From Heterodera schachtii (Eukaryota > Nematoda > Chromadorea > Rhabditida > Heteroderidae): 64,000 nt of DNA. This document shows, in pieces, positions 42,528-56,410 of the stretch. The position numbers were made by a program, and so were the translations under genes. The stretch is from assembly GCA_023374025.1 (NCBI GenBank), contig SIJG01000030.1:1348155-1412154 (forward strand), read 5' to 3'. Position 1 is the first letter of the stretch; every line of letters starts with the position of its first letter. The notes beneath the pieces were generated by a model. The model made no database searches. It worked only from the letters and a program-made list of their open reading frames with translations, and was not told the origin of the DNA.

Positions 42528-45471
42528 CGAAGCTTCATTGAGGCAGCGAATTTTGACAAAATTGTCAGCAGATGGTGCCAACATCAGCTATGATGTAGTG
42601 GTGGAAGACTTAATTAGTTTCCAGTCCACAATTTCAGAAGCAAAGGCCATCGAAGCGACAAGTTCTTCGAGACCGGTGAATGCGATTCGACACAATCAAA
42701 AACCGAACAATTCACCGAACAAATTCGTCAAGGAAAGTCCAAAGCCAAACAATTCGCCGAACAAATACTTCAAGGAAAGGCCAATGCCTCAGGCAACCAC
42801 GACATGTTGGCGGTGTGGCTTCGGCGTGCATCGACCTGACGAATGCCGTTACAAAACGAGCAAATGCCGAAAGTGTGAGTTTGTCGGCCATTTGGACAAA
42901 CAATGCGACCGAGTCCAAGAGTGGCGCAAACGCCAGAAGGCCAAAAAGACAGGCAACAACCGCGTTGGTCACCTTCGAATTGGAATGACCACGCATGCCG
43001 TCAATTCAATTTCACTGCTTAAGACGGCGGTTCTGTTCAACAGGAAGCCAGTCGAATTCCATCTCGACACGGGGTCAGACATTGTCGTCATTGATGAAGC
43101 TATATTTCAATCTATTATGGATAAAATGTTGGCAGGATTGGAATTTGCCACTGCCTATTTGGACGACATTATAATCGTCAGCAAAAACATTTCGGAGCAT
43201 ACCAATCACTTAAAAGAAGTTTTTGGTCGCATTCAGGCATACGGATTCCGCGTCAAATTGGCAAAATGCAAATTTTTGCGAGATCAAATCAAATATCTCG
43301 GACAGATAATCGATAAAAACGGACGCCGACCGGATCCAGCAAAAATTTATGCAATTAGCCAAATGCCTGCGCCGAACGACATTCCATCTCTACGATCATT
43401 CTTTGGTATGGTGAACCATTACCAACAATACGTCAAAAACATGCGGTTCATTCGAAAACCGGTCGACGATTTGCTTAAAAAGAAAATTGATTGGAGTTGG
43501 AGCGAAGGATGCGAAAATGCATTCCGAAAAATTAAGGAAATTTTGGCATCAGATTTGCTGCTAACACATTATGATCCAAAAATGGAGATTATTGTTGCAG
43601 CTGACGCTTCCGAATTGGGCATCGGAGCGGTCATTTACCACAAATTTACGAATGGAAACATCAAAGCAATTGCTCATGCTTCAAAATCACTCGCCCCTGC
43701 GGAAAAAAATTATTCGCAGATTGAAAAAGAGGGCTTGGCGTTGATTTTTGCCGTACAAAAATTCCATAAAATGATATATGGACGGCATTTCACTCTGCAA
43801 ACTGACCATAAACCCCTTGTCAGTATTTTTGGCAGCAAAAAGGGAATTCGGCAGTGCAGTGCCAATCGTCTTCTTCGCTGGTCATTAATCCTTTTGGCCT
43901 ACGATTTTACAATCGAGTACATCAACACAAAGGATTTTGGCCAGGCGAATGCGCTCTCGCGCCTCATCGCCAAAGGAAATGAGAACGAAGACGAGAAAAT
44001 CATCGCCATGATCAACGCGGAAACAGATTTTGAGACGAATTTCGGCCAAACAATTTCAAAATTGCCGTTAAAATTTTCGGACCTCGTCGCTGCTTCTGAG
44101 AGCGATGAAAACATTGTTCAAGTCCAAAAATTTGTCAAAAATGGCTGGCCAAATGAAAAGGCCATGGGCAAGGAAAACCAAATGGTCCGTGATTTTTGCC
44201 GAAGAAAGGAAGAACTTTCAATTGAAAAGGGATGCCTCATGTTTGGAGAAAGAGTGGTGATCCCGAAAGTCTTTCAATCAAAGATTCTGAAATTGCTGCA
44301 CAAAGGACATCCCGGCATGAAAAGGATGAAGCAGCTGGCACGTCAATACGTTTTCTGGCCAAAAATCGACCAGGACATTGAAGATTATGTCCGTGAATGT
44401 GTGCCATGTCAGGCTAATGCAAAAGCACCAATTAAGACAAATTTACAATCTTGGCCAAAAACATCAGGCCCATGGCAACGCGTACACATGGATTTTGCCG
44501 GACCGTTTTTCGGAAAGTATTTTCTGATTGTTGTCGATTCTTATTCTAAATACCCCGAGGTATTCGAAATGTCAACAATTTCGACGGCAATGACAATTGA
44601 AAAGCTACGATATTTAGCTTCACGGCACGGAATTCCAGAAACATTGGTTTCTGACAACGGCACACAATTCAAAAGTTCGGAATTCGCCAAATTTACAGCG
44701 GACAATGGAATCAATCACTTGTTCTCGGCTCCATATCATCCCATGTCCAATGGACAAGCGGAGAGATTTGTTGACACGTTTAAGCGTGCCTTCAGAAAAT
44801 TAAAAGGGGAGGGAATGTCCTCATTCAAAGAAATAATTGAGACATTTCTGATCACGTATCGGACAACCCCCAACGATTCGTTGCCGGACTCTAAAAGTCC
44901 AGCCGAAATGCTCATTGGACGGAAGCCACGAACAACATTGGACCTGCTGAAGCCGCCTCCAATTCAGCCGATCGAACGTGATCAGGCAATGGAGAAGAAG
45001 TTCAATCGCCGATTTGGCACACGTCCGCAAATATTCGCATCAAAGGACGCAGTTTGGGCACGACATCGCCTTTCGCAAAGTTGGAAGGCCGGAACGATCT
45101 GCGGATGTTCCGGTGTCATTTACAATGTGAGATTTGAGGATGGATCCAGCGGTCGCTATCATGCGAATCAGCTGAGTCACCGAAAGGCAACCCAAAATGT
45201 CGAGGAACCATTGAATGTTTTGAATGAGGAATTCAATTTGCCAATTCAAATGGCACGAATGGCAAATGGACACCAAAATGGGCAGGTCCTACAGAATAGG
45301 CCTGACCCGATCAATGCGCCAAACGAAGTGGAAGAACAGCCGATCGAAGAAGAGCAGCATGACGTCATTCAAGCCGCTCGATCGCCGACGCCTGCCGTTC
45401 AATCGCCGACGCCACAACGACGCTACCCTGATCGCCGACGGCAACCACCTGCGCGATACTCGACCCGTTGA
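42528..45471 (+). pseudogene. gypsy gag-pol remainder: nucleocapsid, protease, partial RT, RNase H, integrase
   Basis: A frame with no stops. It also stays open upstream into the LTR at 42289, but that part is not original. In order it has: the gag C-terminal part; two zinc knuckles (CWRCGFGVHRPDEC, CRKCEFVGHLDKQC); the protease motif HLDTGSDIVVID; and then, directly, the second half of reverse transcriptase (FQSIMDKM, AYLDDIIIVS). RNase H (ADASELGIGAVIY, TDHKPLV) follows. Integrase has the HHCC finger (HKGHPGMKR with CVPC) and the D,D-35-E core (HMDFAGP, SDNGTQF, NGQAERF). The C-terminus is Arg/Pro-rich. The protease C-terminal part and the reverse transcriptase fingers and palm, with its first catalytic Asp, are missing at about 43,096-43,107, an in-frame deletion. 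RNase H and integrase look intact, which suggests a fairly recent copy. It is related to the gypsy polyproteins common in nematodes. Confidence 0.88.
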
Positions 45472-45477
45472 TCATTT

Positions 45478-45489
45478 AAAAGTGGGAGG
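45478..45489 (+). promoter_or_regulatory. Polypurine tract of the gypsy element
   Basis: AAAAGTGGGAGG lies 6 bp after the polyprotein stop and just before the 3' LTR, the usual place and wording for a gypsy plus-strand primer. Confidence 0.65.
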
Positions 45490-45820
45490 TTTTCGGGTGG
45501 TCAACCCCGAGAGATAAAAGTACACAATTGCATTTATTTCCCTTTGCATTTGTTTATTCTTTTCCTCTCCATTTTCCACACTCTCTATTTTTGTGTCTTC
45601 CTTTTATTTATGTTAGACACTATTGATTACTATTGTCCTTTGCATATCCATTCCCCTCATTCATTGAGTTGTTGCTTTTATGCACTTATTTCAACTTCGC
45701 CTAAATATATTTGTTCTCCTCCAAATTTATTCCGCTTCCGACTTCGCCTATTTTATTTAATTTGTTTAATTTATTTGTTCTACAAATAAACATTTTATTG
45801 TGTCGGCTAAAGACCGAACA
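45490..45820 (+). repeat. 3' LTR of the gypsy element (inferred)
   Basis: It starts TTTTCGGG after the polypurine tract and ends CCGAACA, giving short inverted termini with one mismatch. It contains a TATA-like GATAAAAG near its start and AATAAA at 45785-45790 near its end. No matching 5' copy exists in the window, so boundaries rest on the termini and the TAAAC duplication. The 81-codon frame within is not a gene. Confidence 0.6.
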
Positions 45821-45825
45821 TAAAC
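45821..45825. repeat. Target site duplication TAAAC, right copy
   Basis: Matches 39555-39559. Confidence 0.6.
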
Positions 45826-48800
45826 TTATTTAATTTAATTATAATTCATTGTTTAATATTGCTTTGTCATTTCATTACTCCAAAAAATTCATAATTTAAA
45901 TAATACAATTTAATACATGCTTTTCTTTAAAATCTTATGCTTAATTTTCGGGAACTTCTTTCTTCATGGTTTTGTAAAATTTAAAAAATTTATTTATATT
46001 TAATGTAGAATAAAAAAAATTTATGTTTTGATCTTTTCCTCATTATTTTTTATAATTATTTGATTATATGAACAATACTCAAAGTAAAAAAAATTTTTAT
46101 GAATCATAAATTAATGTACTGACATCAAAAATAGGCAATTATTAAAAGAAAATTATATAATTTAATTTATCTCTGATATAATAGAGTAATGTTTATTGAA
46201 ATTTATAAATTTTATCCAAATGCTAGTAAATATTAACTCGAAATCATAGTATTTAAGAAAAATTTCGATTTGAGCCTCGGAAATTAAGCGAATATTTTAA
46301 AATTCATAATTTGAATATGCAAAAAGTTAACAAAAATTAATTTTGAAATTCAAAACCAAAATTATGACCCCTTGGTTTTGCATTTATAAAAAAAATTTTG
46401 CTCTTAATTTATTAAGAAATCTTGTCTGGGAATATTTTTGGTACTAACCACGAATAATCGTCAATTTTTCTGGTCGCGAAAATTGAATAGAAATTTTGAA
46501 ATTAATCACTCAAATTACTTTTGGCTAATTATAATCTAATAAATACCAAGATATTCTAAAAAATATGATCAAACATGGGAATTTAATAGGCTTTTTGTTG
46601 AAATTTATTTTTGAAAATCAAAAACAAAATGTGTTTCCTCTAAAGTTATAACATGTTTTTTTGACAAATGATAAATTTTATATATTTCCCACTAATCTTT
46701 TTATTAATTGATATTTTTATATTTTTAAAATAATAAAGATTATTTTTTGATAGATAATGCACTGAATCCTTTTTGTTCAGTTTTAAGTAAGTAATATTCT
46801 TTCCTTAACCAGGGAAATTCAAAAATGAATATAAATTGGGCAGCTATTTGTATATTTATCTATTTTGTGTGATTTTTTTCAAGTATATTTTTATTATTTA
46901 TATATTACTTAAAACTAAATAAAAAAACCTGCTAAATTTCTAAACTTTGATTTTTATATTTTTGTTAATTTTTCAAATTTGCATATTTATATTTCTGAAG
47001 TCGTTTTCATTAAAAATGTAATTAGCTTTTTATTTCTTTATTAATTCTTTTCCTAGCACAATTCAAGTACATGTTCAGAAGTTTCTTTTTTCGTTCCCCT
47101 TCTCAATTGATATGTGTTTTTTATGCTAATTTTTTTCTTATTATTTATGTATTTTTAACATTTTCATTAAATATTCCGTTAAAATGTATAAATTCGACTA
47201 ACTTTATACAAAAATCTTCGCATTTTCGCTTTTCCATTCGCTTTATGCATTCTTTTTAATTATTTTACAACCTTTAATTGTATATTATTTTTTTTAATAT
47301 TTAAATTAAGTAAATATATTATAATTAGTTCAAAATTAATGTATTTATATAAATATATAAAAATTTCATTTTTAGCCATGTTGCAGAAACTGTAATGGTA
47401 TTGAAAGGAGTTGTGATTAAATTTCTTCTATTTGTTTTATAAAGAGTATTTGCCATATATCATAAATAAAATATTTCATTTTTGAAATTTTTTTGGTTTG
47501 CGAATTTAAATTTTTAATTAAATTAATAATTTAAAAAATTTATAGTTTTGTTATAAACTTTTTAAATTTTTTTGGTATAGTTATTTTATCTTTTCAATTT
47601 GTTTATGAAATGCCTGATTCTTGAGAGGAAAGTTTTTTATAGTTTTTAAACTTTGATTAAATTCATTCATTTATTTCCACTTTTGGGATTTTAACATTGG
47701 AAAAATTGTTTCCGCTGGTTTCTTCAGGTTAGGAGCAGAACAATTAAATTAAATACTTTAAGATAGGAATTTTTTGTTATTATTTATATTTTAAATTTAA
47801 TGAATTATTATTTAAAATAATTAAATTATTAATTTATTATCTTTGATATATTTTTAGGTTCGCCCCATTGATATTTTTAGGTTTGACCTAACACCAATTA
47901 TTCGAGGTATTTAAATAATTTTTTTAATATAAAATAAAAAATATTTTAATAGGTCTATAAGAACTAAAAGTATATCTTATATTTAAATATTTCTCTTTTC
48001 GTTTTCCAATTCGGCTCTTATTTTATAGACTTCTTTACTTTTACAGCTTATTATAACAATTGTTAAGGTTTTATTATTAACGAATTTTCTTGTTTTAATC
48101 TTTCGATTAGGTTGCATTTTTTTATGTTATCGGTAGTTTATTTGAAGTAAAAATTGTCATTTGAATTATAAGAAAAATAATAATTTTTATTTAAATTTTA
48201 ACTATTCACATTATCATTAACTGAATCATTAAGTTAATTATTTTTTTTAAAGTCATAATAAATTTATTGTTTTTGCTATTTTAATAGTTTTGAATGTTTT
48301 TCTCGACACTGTCACTCCAACCTATAGACGATTTTCAAGAATTATAATAACTTTTTGTTTTTAAATGTATCTGAGTATCCGGATTTATTATTAATTTTAT
48401 TGGTTTGAGTGTCCCGTTTTTTCTGATATGTGAATGTAAGTAAATAAATTATATTTTTTAAGTGTTCTATTTCAGTTACTATTATTGTCGTCGGAAATTA
48501 GGCGGTAGTGCATAATTAAAAAATAAAGACAACTTTACATTGTGCAATTAAACATGCTTGAAATATAAATTACACTGTTTTGTTATAGATTTATTTTACA
48601 TATATAAATTTTTAATGTTTTTTTATTATTTAACTATTTCACCTAAGGTATTTGAAACTAAATTAAAAAAACTTATATAATAAGTTTATTTTTTGATAAA
48701 TTGTTGAATTGTACAGAAAAAAAGAATTATATTTATAAAAATTCATATTTAAGCAAATGTTTCGATAAATTAAAATTTGATAAAAATTAAAAAATTGAAG

Positions 48801-51800
48801 AATTCCTTAAACGACTTAAAGGGCAAAGGTACGAAGTAAATTGCTGTAAAAGTGAATTTAGTGTTAACCGAAATCGCGTAGTTTCAATCAAAAAAATTAA
48901 TCTTTCAAATTATTTTATTTATGTTTATTCATAAACTTTTTCTGTTAAATAATATAAAAATGACCCTTTCTATGGTTAAGCCAATTAAAAAATAAACGAA
49001 TTTTTGCACGCGGTCAAAAAAACATGTACAAAAACAAGCACGAATAATATAATGGAGAACTGTTATCTTATTATAAAATCTTTAAAGACGATAATTACAC
49101 ATGAACATTATTCAAATTGCTAAATTAAATATTTATTTAAATATTAATTTAAAATACTTGAACAAATAAATTTAAAAACATCATTATGCTGCTTTTGAAA
49201 ACTAAGAAAATCATATTTAGGATAAAGACCAATTAAAAAATAAGTCAAATTAAGTTTTCATTTTATTATTTTAAATAATGATCAAATATGCGAATTTAAA
49301 ATAGAATCAAAATAATTCTTTTTATAAAATCATTGAATTACAAAAAAAAAAATTATTTAAAAAATCTAGTCGTACAGTAATGATCTTGAAAACTTCTAAA
49401 AATAATTTTAAAATCGTATAAATGGGAGAATATTTTTAAAAATTAAAAATAATTATCCTAACGAGGGTTAGTCTATTCTTCAGGGATTTAATGGAATTTA
49501 AACGATAAATACTTTTCTATGTGAGTATTATAATATGGATTCAAATTTATTCTTCAATATGTTTTTCCATATGATAAGAAACCAAAATTCCAACAAAAAG
49601 TACTTAGTTAAAAATTTAAAATAATAAATTTAAATTTTCGTTGATAGCATGCCGAAGTTATTTTTTAGTTTCCTGATTATGTTCAGCAAAAAATGCCAAT
49701 GCGGCTCGATTACACCAAACCTCGTCCTTCAATTTATTAGTGATTTTCATTTTAATTTTGTTATTTATTAATTCAATAGTTGACCTCTATTTATATAACC
49801 CAATGCATGCCTTTTATTGTAATGCATTATTTTTATTTCTATAAAACTAATTGAGTTATGAGCAAAAATGCATCTTTAGATATATTATATATTTAATTTA
49901 TTTAAGTTTATAATTTTTCATATCATGCTTAAATATTTTTTTGCATTTAAAAATTTTTTGTATGTGATGCAAAAATACCTACTAAGATAATACTTTAGAA
50001 ATTGTCAGTTAAAAGTTTTTATTTTGACTTTGATTTATTTGTTCGATTCTGATGGGTAAACTTGATTGAAATTGTTTATTAGCAATTTCCATGCTAAAGT
50101 GATTCAGCCTAAGCATAAATTAATATATAATTAATTATAATCGTTTATGATGCTGAGAGTATATATTTAAGTATTTTTGTTATCTTGTTATTTTATTTAG
50201 ATATTATTTCTGAATGAAGTATTTTATGATTTCTTTATAGAAATGTTCAGGTATTATTTATCATATTTGTAAACTTTTAAGTGATTAATAATATTACTTT
50301 CTATAATTATGTGCACTATTATTTTAGCATTGTTTATTCGATTTTGTCGTGATTATATAATTTTTTAAATTCTATATAAAAAAAATTTGACTTTTATGAT
50401 TTTAATGCAATAAAGTTTTCAATAATTAATTGTCACTGTTTTAATAAATTTATATTCTTTTTTTTTTGTCATATTGTTTAAATCGTCCTCTACACGAAAG
50501 TGGTATTGTTTGTTTTCTGAAGGTCGGTATTTTTGTTATGAATTTTCATTATTTTAATATTATATAATAAATGATGAGATTATTGAACTTTTCTCTTGTC
50601 ATATGTTTCATGTTTATTTATTAGTCTTTTTTATATTTAAACTTTCAAGAATTTTCGAGTTAGGAGCCGTAAAAATTAAAATAATTAAAGTCCTTTTTTT
50701 GTTTTAAACAAATAAAAATAATTAAAAGAAAAAGTCACAAAATTATTGTAGCTTTTTTATGATTTATTTATTTATTTTAAAATAATTTTTTCTATTTATT
50801 TATTCATCAATTTATGAAAAAGCATTGGGTAAATTAATGTGATTTTTTTTTGTTTTTTGCATTTGATAGATTCTTAATCTAATTTGATACAAAAAATTTT
50901 TATATTTTATTTAAAACAAAAAAATTATAAAATTTATAATAATTTTTCTGTAGATAAATATTTTCATTTTAGATTGCTATTTATTTTTTACTTTTTCACT
51001 ATATTACTTAAAAATTTATTGTTTTCAAATTTTAATCGCACAATTTAATTATTTGTTGAAACAAAATTTATTAAAAACATATTTTAAGATAAAATATAGT
51101 CTCTGATTAAGATAAAAAAAAACTTACTGAAGTCTTTTTGAGTTTCAAAAATTCATTTCATAGGATAATATTTTAGTGAATATTTATCTAATTTTTTTTA
51201 TATTTAATTTAAATTAGTTTTATCATTTTCATAATACCGAGCAAAAAATTTAATGTTCGCAATATCAATTAAAGTTAGTTTTATTAATTTACTCAATTTT
51301 ATTCATGTTCACGTAATTTGGTTACCTACACTTTCAATGCGCCAATAAAAATTATATGCATAAATGCCTATTGGTTATTCTTATAATTTTTTTTCATCGT
51401 TTACTATTATTTTAATTAAATTTGTTTTATTTATGTTAAAAATTTCCGTCAATGTGTTAAGAAGTTTATCTTTGATTAGTGAATATTTAAAGAAGATTTA
51501 AAAAAGTTTGCTGAATTAAATGAGGATCGAACACGTAAAAAATGAATATTCTCGCAACCACTTTAATTTATTGATTATTTATAATATAATTTTCATGAAG
51601 TCACAATAAATTAAAATAAAACTATTCAAAATTTGGTATAATTTAAAACTCGAAGTAGAATTAAAATAACTAATAGCAATTATATATTCCATCAATGTAG
51701 AAAAAATAATTATAACAAATAAGCAAAATTTAATATTAAATAGTTAGCTCAGCTTGGAAATTTGATCATTTATATTAATTTTAACATTCGATTTTTATTG

Positions 51801-52299
51801 TCTTAGGTACATTTTTATTAATTTGTTTTATTCAATAAAATACCGATAAATTTTTTTAAATTCTTTTTGATAGTTTGAATAAAAATATCGATAACCTTTT
51901 TTATTTTTTATATTCTTTTTGATAGTTTTATTTGAAAAATATAATCATATATGTATTTACCTTCAATTTAATTAATCTTTGAATTCAAAGAGAATTATCA
52001 AATATGATAAGAATTTTAAATTATACATATAATAAATCCTCGTATGTTATAATGAGTAAAGAATTGTTAGCTAAATAATTGGATGCATATTGTTTTTAAT
52101 TGTTAAATTACATATAAACATTTTTTGTTTAGTAAATTGTCAGTCAATTTATGATTTATTTATTTTAATTAAAAACTTAACAATTTTTGAATATATGATT
52201 AAATCCTGTCAATTTTTTAAATTAAATCTAAAAATCTTTAATCGATTCATTGTAATTTGTTTATATTTGTCCGTATTGATCATTTCGCTGGGTTAAATC
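45826..52299. other. Long AT-rich non-coding stretch
   Basis: No gene is supported. The few 60-70-codon frames (for example 47071-47259 and 52090-52296) are rich in Phe, Ile and Leu, as expected from AT-rich DNA, and show no motif. Confidence 0.6.
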
Positions 52300-52365
52300 T
52301 CGACAGTAACGGGCGTCGCCCTTTTTCATGGCTACTGAAGCTCAACACAAATGAGCGGCTTCGTC
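52300..52365. other. GC-rich hairpin island
   Basis: About 65 bp of normal GC content stands alone in AT-rich DNA. It can fold into two stem-loops: one around CGGGCGTCGCCC within CAGTA...CTACTG, and one with GAAGC...GCTTC. This could be a small structured RNA, a repeat terminus or a relic exon. No further support. Confidence 0.35.
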
Positions 52366-52739
52366 ATTATGTAATTTATTTTTTATAACTTTTCAATATA
52401 AAATACTTTTTGGCTGGAGAATATTTAATGATAAAATGTTTTTTTTCAGTTTCATACATTAATTTTATTTCGTCAATGTGTTTATTATTAGACATATTTT
52501 TAAACTTTGTTATAATGTGTATTAAAGTTGCTGTTTTATTTTATGGTCGTTTAAACTGCAAAGAAACGAAAAATATTTTATAAAAAATTAAAAATTTATT
52601 TGTATATTTTATGTTTTTTACTAAAAATTAAAATTAAAAAAATAAAAGTACAATAGAATGAAGGAATGAACTAAATTATCAATTTTCGTGAAAACTACAA
52701 CTTATGAAAAAATAATTGTTACTTTTCCGTAAAATAGCC

Positions 52740-53400
52740 GTTTTCGTACGAAACGACACGAAAAATACGAAAATTTTTTGAACTAATTTAATCCAAAACA
52801 AAATAAGAACACCAAGGCCAAGAAATAAGATTTTAGGCTCAAAAATAAGAACGTTTGCAAAAAATTGCTTCAAATCTATTATTTTTACAATTTATTCGAT
52901 CAAAATGTATTAAATATAAAACGCATTTTCCGCTTGGTTTGATGTGTCTAGGATGACTTTTATAATGCCTAACTTTGCCTATTTTGGAGTTTTTGTGCTT
53001 AATGCCTATTTGCCTAATCTTGTGCCTATTTCGCCATTTTTGGCGCTTTTTCAGGATTTTTGGAAAAACTTTACCAAAAATGCAATAAAAATGAAAAATA
53101 CACCCCTAAGAATCGACTTGAAAAAAATTCAGAAAATAAACCCATAAGAATTGAAAAAAATTTTCAAAAAATTAATCACCAAATTAAAAAAAAAAATTTT
53201 CACGATAAAAGTTTTTGACTAAAAAATTATCCTTATTCGAAAAAATTTTAAAACAATTGAAATATAAGCAATTTTTTTTGTTTTGCGATTTTTTTCTGCC
53301 GTTTTGGTGCCTATTTCGCGATTTTTTGTGTTTAAAAATCGGATCCTTCATTATAATAGTTAATTTTGATGCTATTTGCTTTAATTTAATAAAAATCCAA
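52740..53400 (-). repeat. AGGGATG-family repeat with GCCTATTT phrases
   Basis: From 52,950 the left end TCTAGGATGACTTTTATAATG leads into repeated TGCCTATTT phrases. On the opposite strand the shared core appears at about 53,097 (CACCCCTAAGAATCGACTTG). More TGCCTATTTCGCG phrases follow near 53,300. Just left, 52,740-52,800, TTCGTACGAAACGACACG-type phrases occur. The 64-67-codon frames here are repeat DNA. Confidence 0.5.
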
Positions 53401-56094
53401 TTTACATAAGCATATAAAATATTATTAAAAATTTTTACAATTTAATACAAATTTATTTGTTTTTGAATAAACTTTGTTCACTTTGAATATTTGTTTTTCA
53501 TAACGTTTTAAAGCATAATAATATTTTGGTTTTATAATAAATCTACTGAAAAGAGTGATCAATTTATATAAGAAAGTAAAGATTTTAATTTTAAAATTTT
53601 AATTCCAAAAATATGTATTAAGTCGGGCTTGCTAAATTTACTAGAAATCCCTTATTTTAAAGCCGGTTAAAAAATACAAATATATCACTTATAAAAAAAT
53701 ATTATAAATATTTCGGATCGCATTAATTTAAAAAAAATGCAAAAACTTATTTATCTAAATTCCTAATAATTTTAATAACAACTGGATATATTAAGGCAAA
53801 GAAAATTATTTATTGATGCAAAAAAATTAATCTATTAGCAACGATATAAATAAGAAAAAGACAAATATGATAGAATTCAATGAATGTTTTTGTTATAAGT
53901 AAACTGTGTCTAAATAAATATATTACAATTAATTAATTGCCAAAAACTTTGACAACCGAAAGATAATAATAAGCTATGTAAAAAGAATTCTCCTTCCATA
54001 CAAAAATGATTTTAACTACAACATGTCATAAGAAAAATTTTAAAAATCGCTCAATTTTGGCAATTATTTTTATTATTTATGAATAAAAAACTAACAATTT
54101 TTAAATTTTCAATATGTTATGATGATAACTTTTATCACGGCTTCAATAATAATGTAACTAAAAGAATCATATTTTAAAAACCCTAATCTCCTTATGATAT
54201 ATTTGTCCAGAATTTATCCTAGTACTTTGAACATGCATTTGTGTAATTATAATATTTATTAATAAAAAATTTCGAAGGCAAAATAAAATAACGAAAATTT
54301 AAAATTTTACTTCATTAATTCAGTATTTACAGCAATTTACCGTTCGTGAATATTATTGGTTAATAAAATATTTAAAATTAGATTAAAAAATAACAATGGA
54401 AGCGAAAAAAGATTAAGTATTCGAAGAAGCATTTAAAAACTTAATTATTATTTTAAACACAAAAAATTATTTAAATAATAAATATGATAGAGACACAAAA
54501 TAATAAATTATAGAATAGATAAAAACTATATCTTACTCTTTTCATAAAAAGCTAATTAAAAATATCAAATTTTAAATTCAATTTTTAAATTCATTCTTGT
54601 CATTTTTTTATCTTGTATTTAATTATAGAAATAATACAAATACTAATCAAATGCCTTAACGGTGAATGTTAAAATAATTAAATTTTATATTAAAAACGCA
54701 TTGAATAGTTTTTTATTTAGATTAATTTTTAAAAATTTATAATAATTTATTTTAAGGAAATTTAATTTTGATCATTAATATAAAAAAAAATGATTTATTT
54801 CAATAGATTCAAAATGACAATATATTTTTTAAATTTTTATCAAATTTCAAAAATTTAAGAATGCCTAAAAATAATACTCAACGATTTAAAACAACAATAT
54901 TACTTTTTGTATGTACATTTTGTCAGATTTTATTAATTAACTTATAATAATATAACTTTATTATTTCAATGGATAAATGATTATTTCCAGCATAGTCGCT
55001 AGGTGCAATAATAATTTTTACTGATTTCATATCTCATAATAATCGCGTCGTAGACAGGGTAACTCTTTATGTTTGCATGAGTCAAATGTCATATGGTTGA
55101 TAGAAAGGCAAGTGAAGTAATACAATTTGTAAAAAAGAATACTCATATTTTATATGACTCACTTCTTTTATTTTATAATGATCGTTCATGAAAATTAACT
55201 TTTATATTATTTTAATTTAAATATTCAAATATTTTGTTCATTAAAAATTCAAATAGAAATTTTGTTAAGGCTTATTTTTTACTATCTTAATATTTGAACT
55301 GTGCACAAAAACATTATAATGCTTAAAATAAAAATTTATATAGGAATTATTTTGTAATTATAAAATAATTTACATTAAAAGTGTGTTCATATTACACATA
55401 AATTGAAATTTAGCAAATTATTTTATACAGCGAGACTTCTTCATAATTTTTTAGTAAATTGTTTTTTTATGAAAGTTTTATGGTAATTATAATTATTATT
55501 TTTAGTATTTCAGAAATATGAAATCTTTCATTTTTTAATTCTTGTTTTCATGCTTAGTTTTTGTTTTAACTTGCAACATTGATTTTTTTTGTTGTTGTTA
55601 TAATTAGAATAATTTCTTTTTGTTAAATAAATTGTATTTAAAATATATTTATTCATAATGTTTAAAAAAATTTGAAATATGTAGGTTTTTTTTTAAATTA
55701 ACCTCGTAACTCAATAAATATTTTGTTTACATGATACATACATCACATTGCACGGTTAAAGATGCAAGTTAATTAACTTATAGAATTGTTTTTATATTGC
55801 TAATTTAAAATTTGCCTTCAAGTTTGTTGTATAATTATATTTCTCAGTCCTATTGTTTATTACGGCTCATCGCTGGATAATTCAAATTTTGAATTCATTT
55901 TATTTTTAAAAGTAATTATCATTTTAATTTTTAACGGTTCAAGAATTTATGTGTTTCTTTAATGTTTAATTAAATTAATATTTTCAATATTCTTGTATGG
56001 TTATTGTTTAAAATTTTATTTATTTTGTAAACTTGATTAAAAATAAATTTCTTGGAACTAAAATAAATTTTATTATTCTAATTTTTTTATAGGT
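53401..56094. other. AT-rich non-coding stretch
   Basis: No gene or clear repeat structure is seen. Confidence 0.6.
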
Positions 56095-56410
56095 ATGAAT
56101 AGGGCTAATATTTTAGGCTTTAAAAAACCAAAAATATTCAATAAAATAGAAAATAAGCATGAAAAACCGTCAAATTTAAGGTTGTAAAAGGACAAAATCT
56201 ATTCAAAAAAGGTAAAAATCAGTCAAATCAGTATTGAGTTACATTATTTTTTTAATTCAAAAATTTATTTTAAAAAATTTTCAAGACGATTTTTGAGAAA
56301 ATTTATCGCTTCTTAGGGATTTATTTTCAGAAATTTTTGGGTCGATTTCTTAGGGGTATATTTTTAAAATCCGTCTAAAAATCGATTCTTAGGATGGTAT
56401 TTTTTGTATT
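56095..56410. repeat. AGGGATG-family repeat fragment
   Basis: It begins with a diverged end (ATAGGGCTAATATTTTAGGC) and AAAAACC phrases like those at 4407. It then has three versions of the core (TTAGGGATTTATTTTCAG, TTAGGGGTATATTTTTAA and TTAGGATGGTATTTTTTG). It is truncated on the right. Confidence 0.5.

Larger units (their letters stand above)
39560..45820 (+). mobile_element. Deleted Ty3/gypsy LTR retrotransposon (outer element)
   Basis: Bounded by TGTTCGG at the left and CCGAACA at the right, with the TAAAC duplication on both sides. It contains gag, protease, reverse transcriptase, RNase H and integrase sequence on the plus strand, and a likely 3' LTR at 45490-45820. The 5' LTR is not present in full: the left end is a 56-bp hairpin instead. 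Without the nested insertion (39892-42527) the element is only about 3.6 kb. It is internally deleted at the gag N-terminus and between protease and reverse transcriptase, so it cannot move on its own. Confidence 0.75.
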
